From contig WYBP01000022.1 in assembly GCA_011525845.1 (NCBI GenBank), positions 124,001 to 188,000 on the forward strand: a DNA stretch of 64,000 nucleotides, in the 5' to 3' direction. Both the position numbers and the translations under genes were made by a program. Positions 9,107 to 19,385 of this stretch are shown piece by piece (within the stretch, counting starts at the first letter, position 1; each line of letters opens with the position of its first letter). The stretch is from Gemmatimonadaceae bacterium. GTDB lineage: Bacteria; Gemmatimonadota; Gemmatimonadetes; Gemmatimonadales; Gemmatimonadaceae. The notes below the pieces were generated by a model. The model saw only the letters and a program-made list of their open reading frames with translations. It was not told the DNA's origin and ran no database searches.

Positions 9107-9667
9107 ATGCGTCGTTCCGCCCTGCTCACCCTGCTGGTCCTCCTCCTTCCCGCCTGCGCGGCCGAGGAGCGCGTGCCCGAGGCTGCCGTCGACCGGAGCT
9201 GCTTCGGCGGACGCGTCCTCTCCTTCCGCGACCTCGTGGCGGAGGTGGTGATCCCCGCGGGCGAGACCTGCGACGCCGGCACCTTCCAGGTGGTGTTCAC
9301 GCGGGGCGCGGACACCCTCGCGACGCTCACCGAGACGCGCGTCGGGACCGTGGGGTTCATCGGCACGGCGGACGTGAATGGTGATGGGCGCGGGGAGTTC
9401 TTCGTCTCCACCCGCTCCATCGATGCGGACGCGCGTGGCGCGCTCTTCGCCTACACCGAGGGCGCGACCGAGATCGGCCGCCTGCAGATCGCCCCGCTCG
9501 ACTCGGCGCAGCTCGAGGGGTACGCCGGGCAGGACCGCTTCGGCTTCGGCGGCGCCGACCAGCTGGTGCGCGCCTTCCCCCGGGCGTCCGGCGACACCGC
9601 CTGGTTCGGGTACGCGCATGGGACGAAGGCGTGGAACAGCATCCAGCGCCCCGCCTGGGTGCGGTAG
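9107..9667 (+). CDS. Putative lipoprotein with FG-GAP-like segment
   Basis: A 186-residue secreted protein. A lipoprotein signal ends in a clear lipobox, LLPAC, with the lipidated cysteine at residue 17. The mature part contains GTADVNGDGRGEFFVSTR, which resembles a calcium-binding FG-GAP (integrin-like) loop. I do not recognise the family as a whole. The start at 9107 is chosen because the signal peptide begins there; a GGGAG run lies just upstream. It is divergent from the Omp85-tamB operon and could serve the envelope, but no function can be assigned. Confidence 0.65.
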   Translation: MRRSALLTLLVLLLPACAAEERVPEAAVDRSCFGGRVLSFRDLVAEVVIPAGETCDAGTFQVVFTRGADTLATLTETRVGTVGFIGTADVNGDGRGEFFVSTRSIDADARGALFAYTEGATEIGRLQIAPLDSAQLEGYAGQDRFGFGGADQLVRAFPRASGDTAWFGYAHGTKAWNSIQRPAWVR

Positions 9668-9681
9668 CGCGGCCCGGGTGA

Positions 9682-12234
9682 TCAGCGCGGGCGCGGCTTG
9701 GCGCGACGTGTCGCGGGGGCCGTGAGCGGATCGTCGGGCCAGGGGTGCCGCGGGTAGCGCCCCTTGAGGTCGCGGCGCACGTCGAAGTACCCGGTGCGCC
9801 AGAAGCTCGCGAGGTCGCGCGTCACCTGCACCGGACGGTGCGCGGGGGAGAGCAGGTGCAGCGTGAGCGCGACCCGGCCGTCGCCCACGCGCGGGGTCTC
9901 GGTCAGGCCGAAGACCTCCTGCAGCCGCACCGCGAGCACCGGCTCCGCGGGGTTCGAATAATCCACTGCGATCCGCGAACCGCTCGGCACCTCGAGGTGC
10001 GTGGGGGCGATCCGGTCGAGGCGCGCCCGCGCCTCCCAGGGGAGCCAGGCGAGCAGGGCACCGGCGAGGTCAGCGCGCGCCAGGTCCGCGAGGCGGCGCA
10101 CGCCCGCGAGCGCCGGCGCGAGCCAGGACTCGAGGGCGCTTAGCAGCGCCGCTTCGGAGACGTCCGGGAAGCGGTCGGGTTCCACGCCGTGGGCGAACGC
10201 GAGCCGTTCGCGGAGCGCGCGTGCCGCGGGGCTCCATGTGAGGAGCGAGAGTCCGGCATCGCGCACCGCGTCCACGAGCGCGGCCGTGACCTCCTCGGGG
10301 GCGACCTCGCGCAGTTCGCGCTCGCGGAGCACCAGGGCGCCGTGTCGCTCGCGTTCCACCGCGCGGACGCGTTCGGTCCGCGTGTCCCAGCGCACGATGC
10401 GTTCCGTGGTGATGGCACCCGGCGCGGCCGCGCGCACCGCTGCCTCGTCCAGGGGAGCCGCGAGCCAGATCCGGCTCTCCGCGGGGTCGCCGTCGAGGTC
10501 CGCCACGACGAGGAACGGTTCGCGTCCCAGCGGGTCGCCGTCGCGCAGTCGAGCGCCGCGTCCGTTGCGGAGCAGGTAGCGCGGCTCCGCACCGCTGCGA
10601 CGCATGGCGATGCGGTCGGGGAAGGCGTGCGCGAGCAGCGCGCCCACGCGGGTCGGGTCGGAGGCCGCCGGCTGCACGGAATGCGCACCATCCTCGCTCC
10701 CCCGCGCGTGGCGCCCGGAGGCGTCGCCGTGGCGGAGCGAGCGGTGCAGCGCCCGCGCGTCCTGCCGCACGCGCTCGAGCCTGCCGCGGTCGGCCTCCGG
10801 GTGCGCGCGCGGGTCGCGCAACGCCGCGAGTCGTGAGCGGAGATCGGCGTCCAGTTCCGTGGCCTCCCGCCGCAGCACGTCCCGCTCGGCCAGCAGCGCC
10901 GCGAGTTCGCACGCGACGCGCCCGTCGCCCTGCGCGTCGCCCGCGAGCACGAGGTGCGCGAGACGGGGAGCGACGCCGAGCGCGGCCATCGCCTTCCCGT
11001 GCGGCGTGACGCGCCCGTCGGCGCCGAGCGCGCCGAGCTCGGTGAGGAGCGCCCGGCCCGCGGCGAGTGCGCCGGCCGGAGGTACGTCCATCCAGCGCAG
11101 CTGCGTGGCGTCGGCGATGCCGGCGCAGGCCAGCTCGAGTGCGAGCGGGGCGAGGTCGGCGTCCAGGATCTCGGGCACCGCGCGCTCGAGCAGCTGGGCG
11201 TGCGTGCCCTCGTCCCAGAGCCGGAGGCAGATCCCCGGGGCGGTGCGCCCGGCGCGGCCGCGGCGCTGGTCGGCGGAGGCGCGGGAGACGCGCGTGGTCT
11301 CGAGCCGCGTCATCCCGCTCCGGGCCGCGAAGCGGGGCACGCGCGCCAGGCCGGCATCCACCACCACGCGCACCTCGGGGAGCGTCACCGAGGTCTCGGC
11401 GATCGCGGTGCTCAGCACCACGCGGCGCCGGTCGCCGGAACGGCGGAGCACGCGGTCCTGCTCGGGGAGCGAGAGGGAGCCGTGCAGCGCGAGCACCTCC
11501 GCCCCCGCGAGCTCGGCGCTCCCCTCGAGCGCGGCACGCGCCCGCTCGATCTCGGCGAGGCCGGGGAGGAAGACGAGGACGTCGCCATCCGTGTCGTGCC
11601 ACGCCTCACGCACCGCGTGCGCGACGCCGGCTGCGAGCGGGACGCGCTCCCGCTGCGGTCGCCAGCGCGTCTCCACGGCGAAGGCGCGCCCCGCGCTCTC
11701 GATCACCGGCGCGTCCCCGAGCAGCCGCGCCACCCCGGAGGCCTCCAGCGTGGCGGACATCACGAGGATGCGGAGGTCGGGTCGGAGCGCCGCGCGCGCG
11801 TCGAGCGTGAGGGCGAGGCCGAGGTCGGCCGTGAGGTGGCGCTCGTGGAATTCGTCGAACAGCACGGCGGCGACTCCCTCGAGCGAGGGGTCGTCCTGCA
11901 CGAGGCGGGTGAGGATGCCCTCGGTGATCACCTCGATGCGCGTGTGCGCACCCACTCGGGACTCGTGGCGCACGCGGTAGCCGACCGTGCGGCCCACCTC
12001 CTCGCCGAGCAGGCGCGACATCTGCTGCGCGGCGGCGCGCGCCGCGATGCGCCGCGGTTCGAGCACGAGGATCCGCCCGTCGGCGCGCCAGGGCGCGGCG
12101 AGGAGGTCGAGCGGCACGCGCGTGGTCTTCCCCGCGCCCGGCGGCGCGACGAGCACGGCGGCCCCCGCGTCGGCGAGGGCGACGCGGAGTGCCGGCAGCA
12201 CCTCGTCGATCGGGAGGGGCGGTGCGTCGCGCAT
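9682..12234 (-). CDS. hrpB: ATP-dependent helicase HrpB
   Basis: An 850-residue DExH-box helicase. Motifs in order: Walker A PPGAGKTTRVPLDLL near residue 31, motif Ia EPRRIAARAAA, DEFH box (LFDEFHERH), motif III (VMSATL), motif V (STAIAETSVTLPEV) and motif VI (QRRGRAGRTAPG). Helicase-associated and HrpB C-terminal domains follow. The C-terminal region with PAHRPVQVTRDLASFW and a terminal LKGRYPRHPWPDDP is diagnostic of HrpB. HrpB is a DEAH/RHA-type helicase whose RNA substrates remain poorly defined. The ATG at 12234 gives the family length (about 820-850); a longer in-frame extension upstream has no family support. Confidence 0.92.
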   Translation of the reverse strand: MRDAPPLPIDEVLPALRVALADAGAAVLVAPPGAGKTTRVPLDLLAAPWRADGRILVLEPRRIAARAAAQQMSRLLGEEVGRTVGYRVRHESRVGAHTRIEVITEGILTRLVQDDPSLEGVAAVLFDEFHERHLTADLGLALTLDARAALRPDLRILVMSATLEASGVARLLGDAPVIESAGRAFAVETRWRPQRERVPLAAGVAHAVREAWHDTDGDVLVFLPGLAEIERARAALEGSAELAGAEVLALHGSLSLPEQDRVLRRSGDRRRVVLSTAIAETSVTLPEVRVVVDAGLARVPRFAARSGMTRLETTRVSRASADQRRGRAGRTAPGICLRLWDEGTHAQLLERAVPEILDADLAPLALELACAGIADATQLRWMDVPPAGALAAGRALLTELGALGADGRVTPHGKAMAALGVAPRLAHLVLAGDAQGDGRVACELAALLAERDVLRREATELDADLRSRLAALRDPRAHPEADRGRLERVRQDARALHRSLRHGDASGRHARGSEDGAHSVQPAASDPTRVGALLAHAFPDRIAMRRSGAEPRYLLRNGRGARLRDGDPLGREPFLVVADLDGDPAESRIWLAAPLDEAAVRAAAPGAITTERIVRWDTRTERVRAVERERHGALVLRERELREVAPEEVTAALVDAVRDAGLSLLTWSPAARALRERLAFAHGVEPDRFPDVSEAALLSALESWLAPALAGVRRLADLARADLAGALLAWLPWEARARLDRIAPTHLEVPSGSRIAVDYSNPAEPVLAVRLQEVFGLTETPRVGDGRVALTLHLLSPAHRPVQVTRDLASFWRTGYFDVRRDLKGRYPRHPWPDDPLTAPATRRAKPRPR

Positions 12235-12267
12235 CGCGGGGGAGGGGGGAACGCCGAAACGGTGACC

Positions 12268-12289
12268 GCGTACCACTCGTACGGTACGC
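12268..12289. promoter_or_regulatory. 22-bp dyad in the hrpB/lspA divergent region
   Basis: GCGTACC (12268-12274) and GGTACGC (12283-12289) form a perfect inverted repeat around an 8-nt centre ACTCGTAC. It lies between divergent hrpB and lspA, just upstream of TAAACT (12294-12299), a plausible -10 for lspA. It may be an operator; no regulator is identified. Confidence 0.3.
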
Positions 12290-12328
12290 TCGATAAACTT
12301 AGGCGCTTCGTCCCCCCGACCCCGTCCG

Positions 12329-12883
12329 ATGTCCGACGCTCCACTCGCCGTCCGTTCCTCCACGAACCCCCGCGACCTCACCTTCTGGTCGCTGCTGCTG
12401 AGCGTGGCCATCGCCGACGTGGCGACGAAGCGCTGGGCGGAGCAGGCGCTCGGGCTGCACGCGCCGGAGGAGGTCGTGGGGCACTGGCTGCGCTGGACCC
12501 TCACGTACAACACGGGCGCGGCGATGAACCTCTCGCTCGGGTCGGCGTCGCGCGTGGTGTTCAGCCTGATCGCGCTGGCGATGATCGTCTATCTCTTCCG
12601 GCTCTACCGGCAGTCGCCCCCCGATGCGCGGGCCACGCCCGCGGCCATCGCGCTCATCTCGGCCGGCGCACTCGGCAACCTCCTCGACCGCCTCCGCCAC
12701 ACCAAGGGCGTCGTGGACTTCATCGACGTGGGCACGGCGGAGTGGCGCTTCTGGACGTTCAACGTGGCCGACATGGGCGTCACAACGGGCGCGCTCCTGC
12801 TCGCGTTATTGCTCTGGCGTGAGGACGCCGCCGCTGCCAGGATCCACCCCACACCCTCCCCGGACCAGGGCCCATCGACATGA
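12329..12883 (+). CDS. lspA: Lipoprotein signal peptidase (signal peptidase II)
   Basis: A 184-residue inner-membrane aspartyl protease that removes the signal peptide from prolipoproteins after diacylglyceryl transfer. All conserved regions are visible: ADVATKRW at residues 29-36, the loop NTGAAMNL at 61-68, GNLLDR, VVDFID and the catalytic block FNVADMGVTTG. The two catalytic aspartates are those in GNLLDR and FNVAD. Four transmembrane helices are predicted from hydrophobicity. The many lipoboxes in this window are potential substrates. The stop overlaps the next start by 4 nt (ATGA), implying coupled translation. Confidence 0.95.
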   Translation: MSDAPLAVRSSTNPRDLTFWSLLLSVAIADVATKRWAEQALGLHAPEEVVGHWLRWTLTYNTGAAMNLSLGSASRVVFSLIALAMIVYLFRLYRQSPPDARATPAAIALISAGALGNLLDRLRHTKGVVDFIDVGTAEWRFWTFNVADMGVTTGALLLALLLWREDAAAARIHPTPSPDQGPST

Positions 12884-13548
12884 CGCAACGCCGTGAGTTC
12901 CTCCGCCAGGCCTCCGTACTCGCCGCCGGTTCGCTGGCGGCGGGCACCCTCCACGCGCAGGGCACGGCCGCCGCGGCACCGCAGGCCGCCGCGTCCTACG
13001 ACATGTCCTGGGTGGACCGGATCACCGGCCGCTACCGCATGGCGTTCGACGTGCCGGAGATCAGCGGGGGCACGGCGCTCCACCAGGTGCGCTCCTTCCT
13101 CTCGGGCTACAACACCGTGTACGGACTGGCCGACGCCGACCTCTCGGCCGTGCTCGTCATCCGGCACGCGGCGGTCCCGATGGTGCTCGGGGACGAGCTC
13201 TGGTCCGACGGCAAGTTCGGCGAACCGGACGAGCTCAAGGACCCGGCCACCGGGGAGCCGACGAAGCGCAACCCGTTCATCAACGTCGCGCCGGGGAGCC
13301 GCAACGCGATGACCTGGCCCGATGGGGCGCTCGACACGCTGATGTCCCGCGGCGTGATCGTGCTCGCCTGCAACCTCGCGCTGAGCAATGTCGCCGGCAC
13401 CATCGCGCGCAACCGCTCGATCCCGCGGCAGGAAGCGGCCGACCTGATCACCCAGCACATCCTCCCGGGCGTGTACCGCATGCCGACGGGCGTGTTCGCC
13501 ACCTGCCGCGCCCAGGCGGCCGGGTGCGGCGTGATGCACGGCGTCTGA
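12880..13548 (+). CDS. Tat-signal DsrE/F-like protein
   Basis: A 222-residue exported protein. The N-terminus MTQRREFLRQASVLAAGSLAAG is a twin-arginine-type signal (RREFLRQ) with cleavage near LHA. The mature region resembles periplasmic DsrE-like proteins: VLVIRHAAVPMVLGDELW and a C-terminal MSRGVIVLACNLAL, where a cysteine follows a buried strand. Such proteins are often found beside sulfur or copper handling genes, but the function here is unknown. It overlaps lspA by 4 nt and itself overlaps the next gene by 25 nt, so all three are probably one transcript. Confidence 0.65.
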   Translation: MTQRREFLRQASVLAAGSLAAGTLHAQGTAAAAPQAAASYDMSWVDRITGRYRMAFDVPEISGGTALHQVRSFLSGYNTVYGLADADLSAVLVIRHAAVPMVLGDELWSDGKFGEPDELKDPATGEPTKRNPFINVAPGSRNAMTWPDGALDTLMSRGVIVLACNLALSNVAGTIARNRSIPRQEAADLITQHILPGVYRMPTGVFATCRAQAAGCGVMHGV

Positions 13549-14153
13549 CCCCGCGCAAGCCGTACGACGCGGAGTACTTCCGGCGCTGGTACCACGACCC
13601 GGCGCGCCGGGTGATCACGCCATCCGCCGTGGCGCGCAAGGTGCGGCTCGTGGTCGGGATCGCGGAGGCGCTGCTCGAGCGTCCCATCCGGAACGTGCTC
13701 GACGTGGGGTGCGGGGAAGGGGCCTGGCGCGCGCACCTGCGCCGGCTCCGCCCGCGCGTGCGCTACACGGGCGTCGAGTCGAGCGCCTACGCGGTGGAGC
13801 GATTCGGCCGCTCCCGCGGGATCCGCCAGGGGTCGTTCGGCACGCTCGACGCCCTCGGCCTCCGCGGTCCATATGACCTGATCGTCGTCTGCGACGTGCT
13901 GCACTACGTGCCCGACCGGGAGCTGGCCGCCGGCTTCGGCGCGATCGCGGAGCGGCTCCGCGGCGTGGCGTACCTCGAGGCGTACACCACCGCGGACGCC
14001 ATCGAGGGGGACCGCGGGGAGTGGCACCACCGGCCCCCCGAGCAGTACCGGCGCCTCCTCCGCCGTGCCCGGCTCCAGGCGGTCGGGATGCACTGCTACG
14101 TGACGGGCGATCTCGCGGACGGGACCGCCGCGATGGAGCGGGGCCACCCCTGA
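13524..14153 (+). CDS. Class I SAM-dependent methyltransferase
   Basis: A 209-residue cytosolic methyltransferase. Motif I VLDVGCGEGAWRAHL lies near residues 59-73, with an acidic end of strand 2 (YTGVESSAYAVERF) and motif IV region YDLIVVCDVLHYVPD. This is the class I Rossmann fold binding S-adenosylmethionine; the acceptor cannot be deduced. The GTG start lies inside the end of the preceding gene (25-nt overlap in another frame) and is needed to keep the N-terminal helix (PYDAEYFRRWYHDP) seen in this family. A small GC hairpin follows the stop. Confidence 0.75.
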   Translation: MRRDARRLTPRKPYDAEYFRRWYHDPARRVITPSAVARKVRLVVGIAEALLERPIRNVLDVGCGEGAWRAHLRRLRPRVRYTGVESSAYAVERFGRSRGIRQGSFGTLDALGLRGPYDLIVVCDVLHYVPDRELAAGFGAIAERLRGVAYLEAYTTADAIEGDRGEWHHRPPEQYRRLLRRARLQAVGMHCYVTGDLADGTAAMERGHP

Positions 14154-14161
14154 ACTCCGGC

Positions 14162-14179
14162 GCCGCGCTCAAGCGCGGC
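14162..14179 (+). terminator. Short GC hairpin after methyltransferase gene
   Basis: GCCGCGC (14162-14168) and GCGCGGC (14173-14179) pair around a TCAA loop, 9 nt after the stop. There is no T-tract, so it is a weak terminator candidate. Confidence 0.35.
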
Positions 14180-14237
14180 CCCCGTCCCCCCGATACTGGA
14201 CCGGAAGGCCCACGTCCGCCCACCAGTCCGGATCCAC

Positions 14238-15041
14238 ATGCGCCGATCGCTCCTCGTTCCCGTCCTCTCGCTGCTCGCGCCGGCCCTCCTCGCGGGAGGA
14301 TCGCTCGTCGCGCAGTCGCACGGCCCCACGGCGAAGCCGGCGTCGAACGTGAAGGGCGCGCCTGCCGGCCCGCACTGGGCGTACGAAGGCGCCGAGGGGC
14401 CGCACGCCTGGGGCCGGATCGACGCGGCGTGGCGCGCCTGCTCCGTCGGGCGCGAGCAGTCGCCGATCGACCTCGGCGGGACGGTGATGGCGCGGCAGGG
14501 CCGGATCGCGGAGCGCTTCGTCTCGACTCCCCTCGTCCTCTTCAACAACGGGCACACGGTGCAGGCGGCCCTCGAGAAGGCGAGCACGCTCACGATCGAC
14601 GGCACGCCGTACGCGTCGCTCCAGTTCCACTTCCATCATCCGTCGGAGCACACGGTCCGCGGGAAGGCCTATCCCGCGGAGCTGCACCTCGTGCACAAGA
14701 GCGCGAAGGGGGAGCTCGCGGTGCTCGGGATCTTCATCGAGATCGGGGCCCGGGAGAACCCGGCGTTCGAGGCGCTGATCGCCAAGCTTCCGCACACCAG
14801 CGGTGACAGCGTGCCCTTCAAGGCGCCGGTGGACCTGGCCGCGCTGCTCGAGGACCGGCCGGGCGCGGACGAGGCGGTGTACGCCTACCATGGCTCGCTC
14901 ACGACCCCGCCCTGCTCGGAGGGGGTGCGCTGGACGGTCCGTGAGCGCCCCGTGGCCGTCTCCTTCCGCCAGATGCAGCGCCTCGTGGCCGTGCTCGGCG
15001 AGAGCGCCCGCCCCGTCCAGCCCGTCTTCGACCGCCGCTGA
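14238..15041 (+). CDS. Alpha-type carbonic anhydrase, secreted
   Basis: A 267-residue periplasmic enzyme interconverting CO2 and bicarbonate. A signal peptide (MRRSLLVPVLSLLAPALLAG, cleavage near VAQ) precedes the alpha-CA domain. Visible marks: the opening WAYEGAEGPHAWG, SPIDL near residue 75, the zinc site QFHFHHPSEH (histidines 131 and 133) with the third ligand in ELHLVH (histidine 150), and the substrate pocket GSLTTPPCSEGV. All three zinc ligands are present, so it should be active. It stands alone between a methyltransferase and the ArsR-methyltransferase gene. Confidence 0.93.
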   Translation: MRRSLLVPVLSLLAPALLAGGSLVAQSHGPTAKPASNVKGAPAGPHWAYEGAEGPHAWGRIDAAWRACSVGREQSPIDLGGTVMARQGRIAERFVSTPLVLFNNGHTVQAALEKASTLTIDGTPYASLQFHFHHPSEHTVRGKAYPAELHLVHKSAKGELAVLGIFIEIGARENPAFEALIAKLPHTSGDSVPFKAPVDLAALLEDRPGADEAVYAYHGSLTTPPCSEGVRWTVRERPVAVSFRQMQRLVAVLGESARPVQPVFDRR

Positions 15042-15075
15042 GCCGCCCTTGACCTGAGGCGGGAACGGAGTAACC

Positions 15076-15099
15076 TTTCATCCGGATATACGGATGAAA
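15076..15099. promoter_or_regulatory. 24-bp dyad overlapping the ArsR-methyltransferase start
   Basis: TTTCATCCG (15076-15084) and CGGATGAAA (15091-15099) are perfect inverted repeats around a 6-nt GATATA centre. The ATG of the ArsR-family gene (15094) is inside the right arm. The position and symmetry are those of an autoregulatory operator for a dimeric winged-helix repressor. Confidence 0.55.
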
Positions 15100-16032
15100 C
15101 GATCCCCCCTCTTCGACCGCCTCTCGGCCCTCTCGGACCCGATCCGCACGCGCCTCCTCCTCGTCCTGGAGCGGCACGAGCTGACGGTGTCCGAGCTGCG
15201 CGCCGTGCTCCAGCTCCCCCAGTCCACGGTGAGCCGGCATCTCAAGGTGCTGGCGAGCGCGGGGTGGGTGGCGGCGCGCGAGGACGGCACCTCCAACCGC
15301 TACCGGCTCGACCCCAAGGGGCTCGACGGGGCCGCGCGCCGGCTCTGGGCGCCGGTGCGCGACGAGGCGGCGACGCTCCCGGCCGCGCGTCGCGACGCGG
15401 AGCGCGTGAAGGGCGTGCTGGCCGAGCGGCACACGAGGTCGCAGGCGTTCTTCGCGACCTCCGCCGCCCAGTGGGACCGGCTGCGCGCCGAGCTCTTCGG
15501 CACGCGCACCGAGCTCTTCGCGCTCGCCGGGCTGCTCGACCCAACCCACACCGTGGCCGACCTCGGCTGCGGCACGGGCCAGCTCGCCGAGGTGATGGCG
15601 CCCTTCGTGAAGGGCGTGATCGCCGTGGATGAGTCGAGCGCGATGCTCAAGGCCGCGCGCGCACGGCTCGCCTCGCAGGGGAACGTCGACCTGCGCGAGG
15701 GCTCGATCGAGGCGCTCCCCATCGAGGACGGCGCGCTCGACATCGCCGTGCTCTCGCTGGTGCTCCATTTCGTGGCCGAGCCCGCCGCGGCGCTCGGCGA
15801 GGTCCGCCGCACCCTGCGCCCGAAGGGCGCACGGCTCCTGATCGTCGACATGCTGCCGCACGACCGCGAGGAGTACCGGCAGACGATGGGCCACGTCTGG
15901 CTCGGCTTCGACGCCGCACAGTTGAATCGCTGGTCCGACGACGCCGGTTTCGCGTCGATGCGCCACCACCCCCTGCCGTCCGCCTCGCAGGGCAAGGGCC
16001 CAACGTTGTTCGCTGCTGTTCTGACCACGTGA
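15094..16032 (+). CDS. ArsR-family regulator fused to SAM methyltransferase
   Basis: A 312-residue fusion. Residues 1-80 are an ArsR winged helix: [20 protein letters not shown], then the recognition helix [16 protein letters not shown] and a wing with REDGTSNRY. No cysteine metal site is seen in it. Residues about 140-290 are a class I methyltransferase ([30 protein letters not shown]). In Proteobacteria, ArsR-type SahR regulators sense S-adenosylhomocysteine and control the methionine cycle. Here the next gene, 49 nt downstream, is ahcY, which breaks down that metabolite, so a SAH- or SAM-responsive role is inferred. A 24-bp dyad covers the start codon. Confidence 0.82.
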   Translation: MKRSPLFDRLSALSDPIRTRLLLVLERHELTVSELRAVLQLPQSTVSRHLKVLASAGWVAAREDGTSNRYRLDPKGLDGAARRLWAPVRDEAATLPAARRDAERVKGVLAERHTRSQAFFATSAAQWDRLRAELFGTRTELFALAGLLDPTHTVADLGCGTGQLAEVMAPFVKGVIAVDESSAMLKAARARLASQGNVDLREGSIEALPIEDGALDIAVLSLVLHFVAEPAAALGEVRRTLRPKGARLLIVDMLPHDREEYRQTMGHVWLGFDAAQLNRWSDDAGFASMRHHPLPSASQGKGPTLFAAVLTT

Positions 16033-16042
16033 GCGCTGTTGC

Positions 16043-16073
16043 CTCACCTCTCACATCTCACATCTCCCATCTG
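16043..16073. repeat. Degenerate heptamer tandem repeat upstream of ahcY
   Basis: Four heptamers of the form CTCMCMT run from 16043 to 16070 (CTCACCT, CTCACAT, CTCACAT, CTCCCAT), followed by CTG. The same heptamers recur in the palindromic element after ahcY (17670-17697), so this looks like a solo arm of that element. Confidence 0.6.
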
Positions 16074-16081
16074 AGCCTCTC

Positions 16082-17572
<1,491 letters not shown>

Positions 17573-17575
17573 AAC

Positions 17576-17702
17576 GGCAGAGGTGAGATGGGAGATGGGA
17601 GAGGGGAGGGGGTTCGGCCGCCGGATGGCGCGCCGAGCCCCCTCTCCGCACGTTTGGCAGTGGCCGTTCCTCACATCTCCCATCTCCCATCCCACATCTG
17701 CC
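17576..17702. repeat. 127-bp MITE/REP-like imperfect palindrome after ahcY
   Basis: The outer arms 17576-17609 and 17669-17702 are complementary over 34 nt with 4 mismatches and consist of degenerate heptamers (GGGAGAT on one side, CTCCCAT on the other). A second, inner stem is formed by 17606-17618 with 17632-17644 (13 nt, one G-T wobble). The element begins 3 nt after the ahcY stop and ends just before the GTG of the next gene. As RNA it could act as a terminator or stabiliser; as DNA it resembles a non-autonomous repeat with terminal inverted arms. Confidence 0.6.
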
Positions 17703-17703
17703 C

Positions 17704-19335
17704 GTGAAGCGTCGTGCCTTCGTCACCCAGGTCGCCGCCGCGACCTCCGCGATCCTCGGCGCGCCAGCGATCCTTCGATCGCACCAGGCCGACGCCGACC
17801 TGATCCTCCGCGGCGGCGTGATCATCGACGGCTCCGGCCGCCCCCGCTTCCAGTCCGACCTCGCCATCACCGGCGACCGCATCACCGCGATCGGCGCACG
17901 CATCGCCGAGATCGGGAAGCGCGAGCTCGACGTGCGCGACCATGTCGTCGCGCCGGGGTTCGTCGACCTCCACTCGCACGGCGACGGCTCGCTCTTCGAG
18001 GACCCGCTGATGGAGTCGATCGTCCGGCAGGGGGTCACCAGCATCGTCGTCGGGGCGGACGGCTCCTCGCGCACGCCGACACGCGCCGAGGCGGCACGGG
18101 GCGATGCGCACGCGATGCGCGCCCTCCTCGACCGGCTCGACGAGCTGCGCCCGGGGGCGAACGTCGGCTCGATGGTCGGTCTCGGCACCGTGCGCGGCGC
18201 CGTGGTCGGCGACGACGACCGGCCCGCGATGCCGGCGGAACTGGCGCGGATGACCGCGCTCGTGGAGTCCGCCCTCGCGGATGGCGCGCTCGGCGCCTCG
18301 AGCGGGCTCGAGTACACCCCCGGCGCCTTCGCCTCCCTCGACGAGCTCGTCGCGCTCTGCCGGCCGCTGGCCGCGCGCGGGCTCGGCTACCACACCCACA
18401 TGCGCAACGAGGACGACCGGCTCCTCGAGGCGATCGACGAGTCTATCGCCGTGGCGCGCGGAGCGGGGTGCGCGCTCCAGGTCTCGCACCTGAAGACACA
18501 GGGCCCGCGGAACTGGGGGAAGCTCGACGAGGTCTTCGCGCGGGTGGGCGCCGCGCGCGACGCGGGGGTGGACGTCGCCTTCGACCGCTATCCCTACCTC
18601 GCCTACCAGACGGGGCTCACGAACCTCTTCCCGGTCTGGGCGCGCGACGGCGGCACCGACCGCTTCCTCGCCCGCCTCGACGAGCCCGAGGCCGCGGGGC
18701 GGATTCGCACCGAGTCGCTCGGGCGCGTGGAGCTGATCGGCGGGTGGGGGAACGTGCAGATCACCAGCGTCTCCGCCGCCGAGGACAAGGGCGCGGAGGG
18801 GAAGCGGATGGATGCGTGGGCGCGGGAACGCGGCGAGGAACCCTACGCGCTCGCGGTCGCGATGCTCCGGCGGAACCGTGCGAGCGTGGGGATGATCGGC
18901 TTCGCGATGAGCGAGGCGAACCTCGAGCGGATCCTGCAGCACCCCTGGGGGATGGTCGCGTCGGACGGCGGGTCGCTCGCGACGAGCGGTCCGGCGCGGC
19001 GCGGCGTGCCGCACCCGCGCGGGGCGGGGAGCTTCGCGCGCGTGCTCGGCCGCTACGTGCGGGAGCGGAAGGCGCTCACGCTCGAGCAGGCGGTGCGGAA
19101 GATGAGTGCGCTGCCCGCGTCCCGGTTGCGGCTCGCAGGGCGGGGGACGCTCGCCGTCGGTGCGTACGCCGACGTCGCGGTCTTCGATCCCGGCACGGTG
19201 ATCGATGTCGCCGACTTCAGCGATCCGTTCCAGTATGCGCGCGGGTTCAAGGCGACGGTGGTCAACGGCGGCGTGGCGTTCCTCGACGGGGAGCGGGGCG
19301 CGCGCACGGGGCGGGCGCTGCGCGGGGCAGGGTAG
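17704..19335 (+). CDS. N-acyl-D-amino-acid deacylase family amidohydrolase
   Basis: A 543-residue metal-dependent amidohydrolase. A Tat/Sec-like N-terminus (MKRRAFVTQVAAATSAILG) suggests export. The urease-type barrel is marked by VIIDGSGRPRFQSDLAITGD, the metal site GFVDLHSHGDGS, the glycine-rich SSGLEYTPGAFAS typical of D-aminoacylases, HTHMRNEDDRLLEAI, and the C-terminal aspartate region GMVASDGGSLA. Family members remove N-acyl groups from D-amino acids, or cleave related amides and D-peptides. The GTG start directly follows the palindromic repeat, and no Shine-Dalgarno sequence is obvious. It may salvage envelope-derived D-amino acids; this is an inference. Confidence 0.85.
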   Translation: MKRRAFVTQVAAATSAILGAPAILRSHQADADLILRGGVIIDGSGRPRFQSDLAITGDRITAIGARIAEIGKRELDVRDHVVAPGFVDLHSHGDGSLFEDPLMESIVRQGVTSIVVGADGSSRTPTRAEAARGDAHAMRALLDRLDELRPGANVGSMVGLGTVRGAVVGDDDRPAMPAELARMTALVESALADGALGASSGLEYTPGAFASLDELVALCRPLAARGLGYHTHMRNEDDRLLEAIDESIAVARGAGCALQVSHLKTQGPRNWGKLDEVFARVGAARDAGVDVAFDRYPYLAYQTGLTNLFPVWARDGGTDRFLARLDEPEAAGRIRTESLGRVELIGGWGNVQITSVSAAEDKGAEGKRMDAWARERGEEPYALAVAMLRRNRASVGMIGFAMSEANLERILQHPWGMVASDGGSLATSGPARRGVPHPRGAGSFARVLGRYVRERKALTLEQAVRKMSALPASRLRLAGRGTLAVGAYADVAVFDPGTVIDVADFSDPFQYARGFKATVVNGGVAFLDGERGARTGRALRGAG

Positions 19336-19385
19336 TCAGGGGCCGTCCCAGCGCACTAGGCGCGCGAGGGAGATCCCCGCACGCC

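Noticed and set aside
16033-16081. SAH riboswitch before ahcY
   Set aside because: The spacer is only 49 nt, made of heptamer repeats, and cannot hold the pseudoknot fold.
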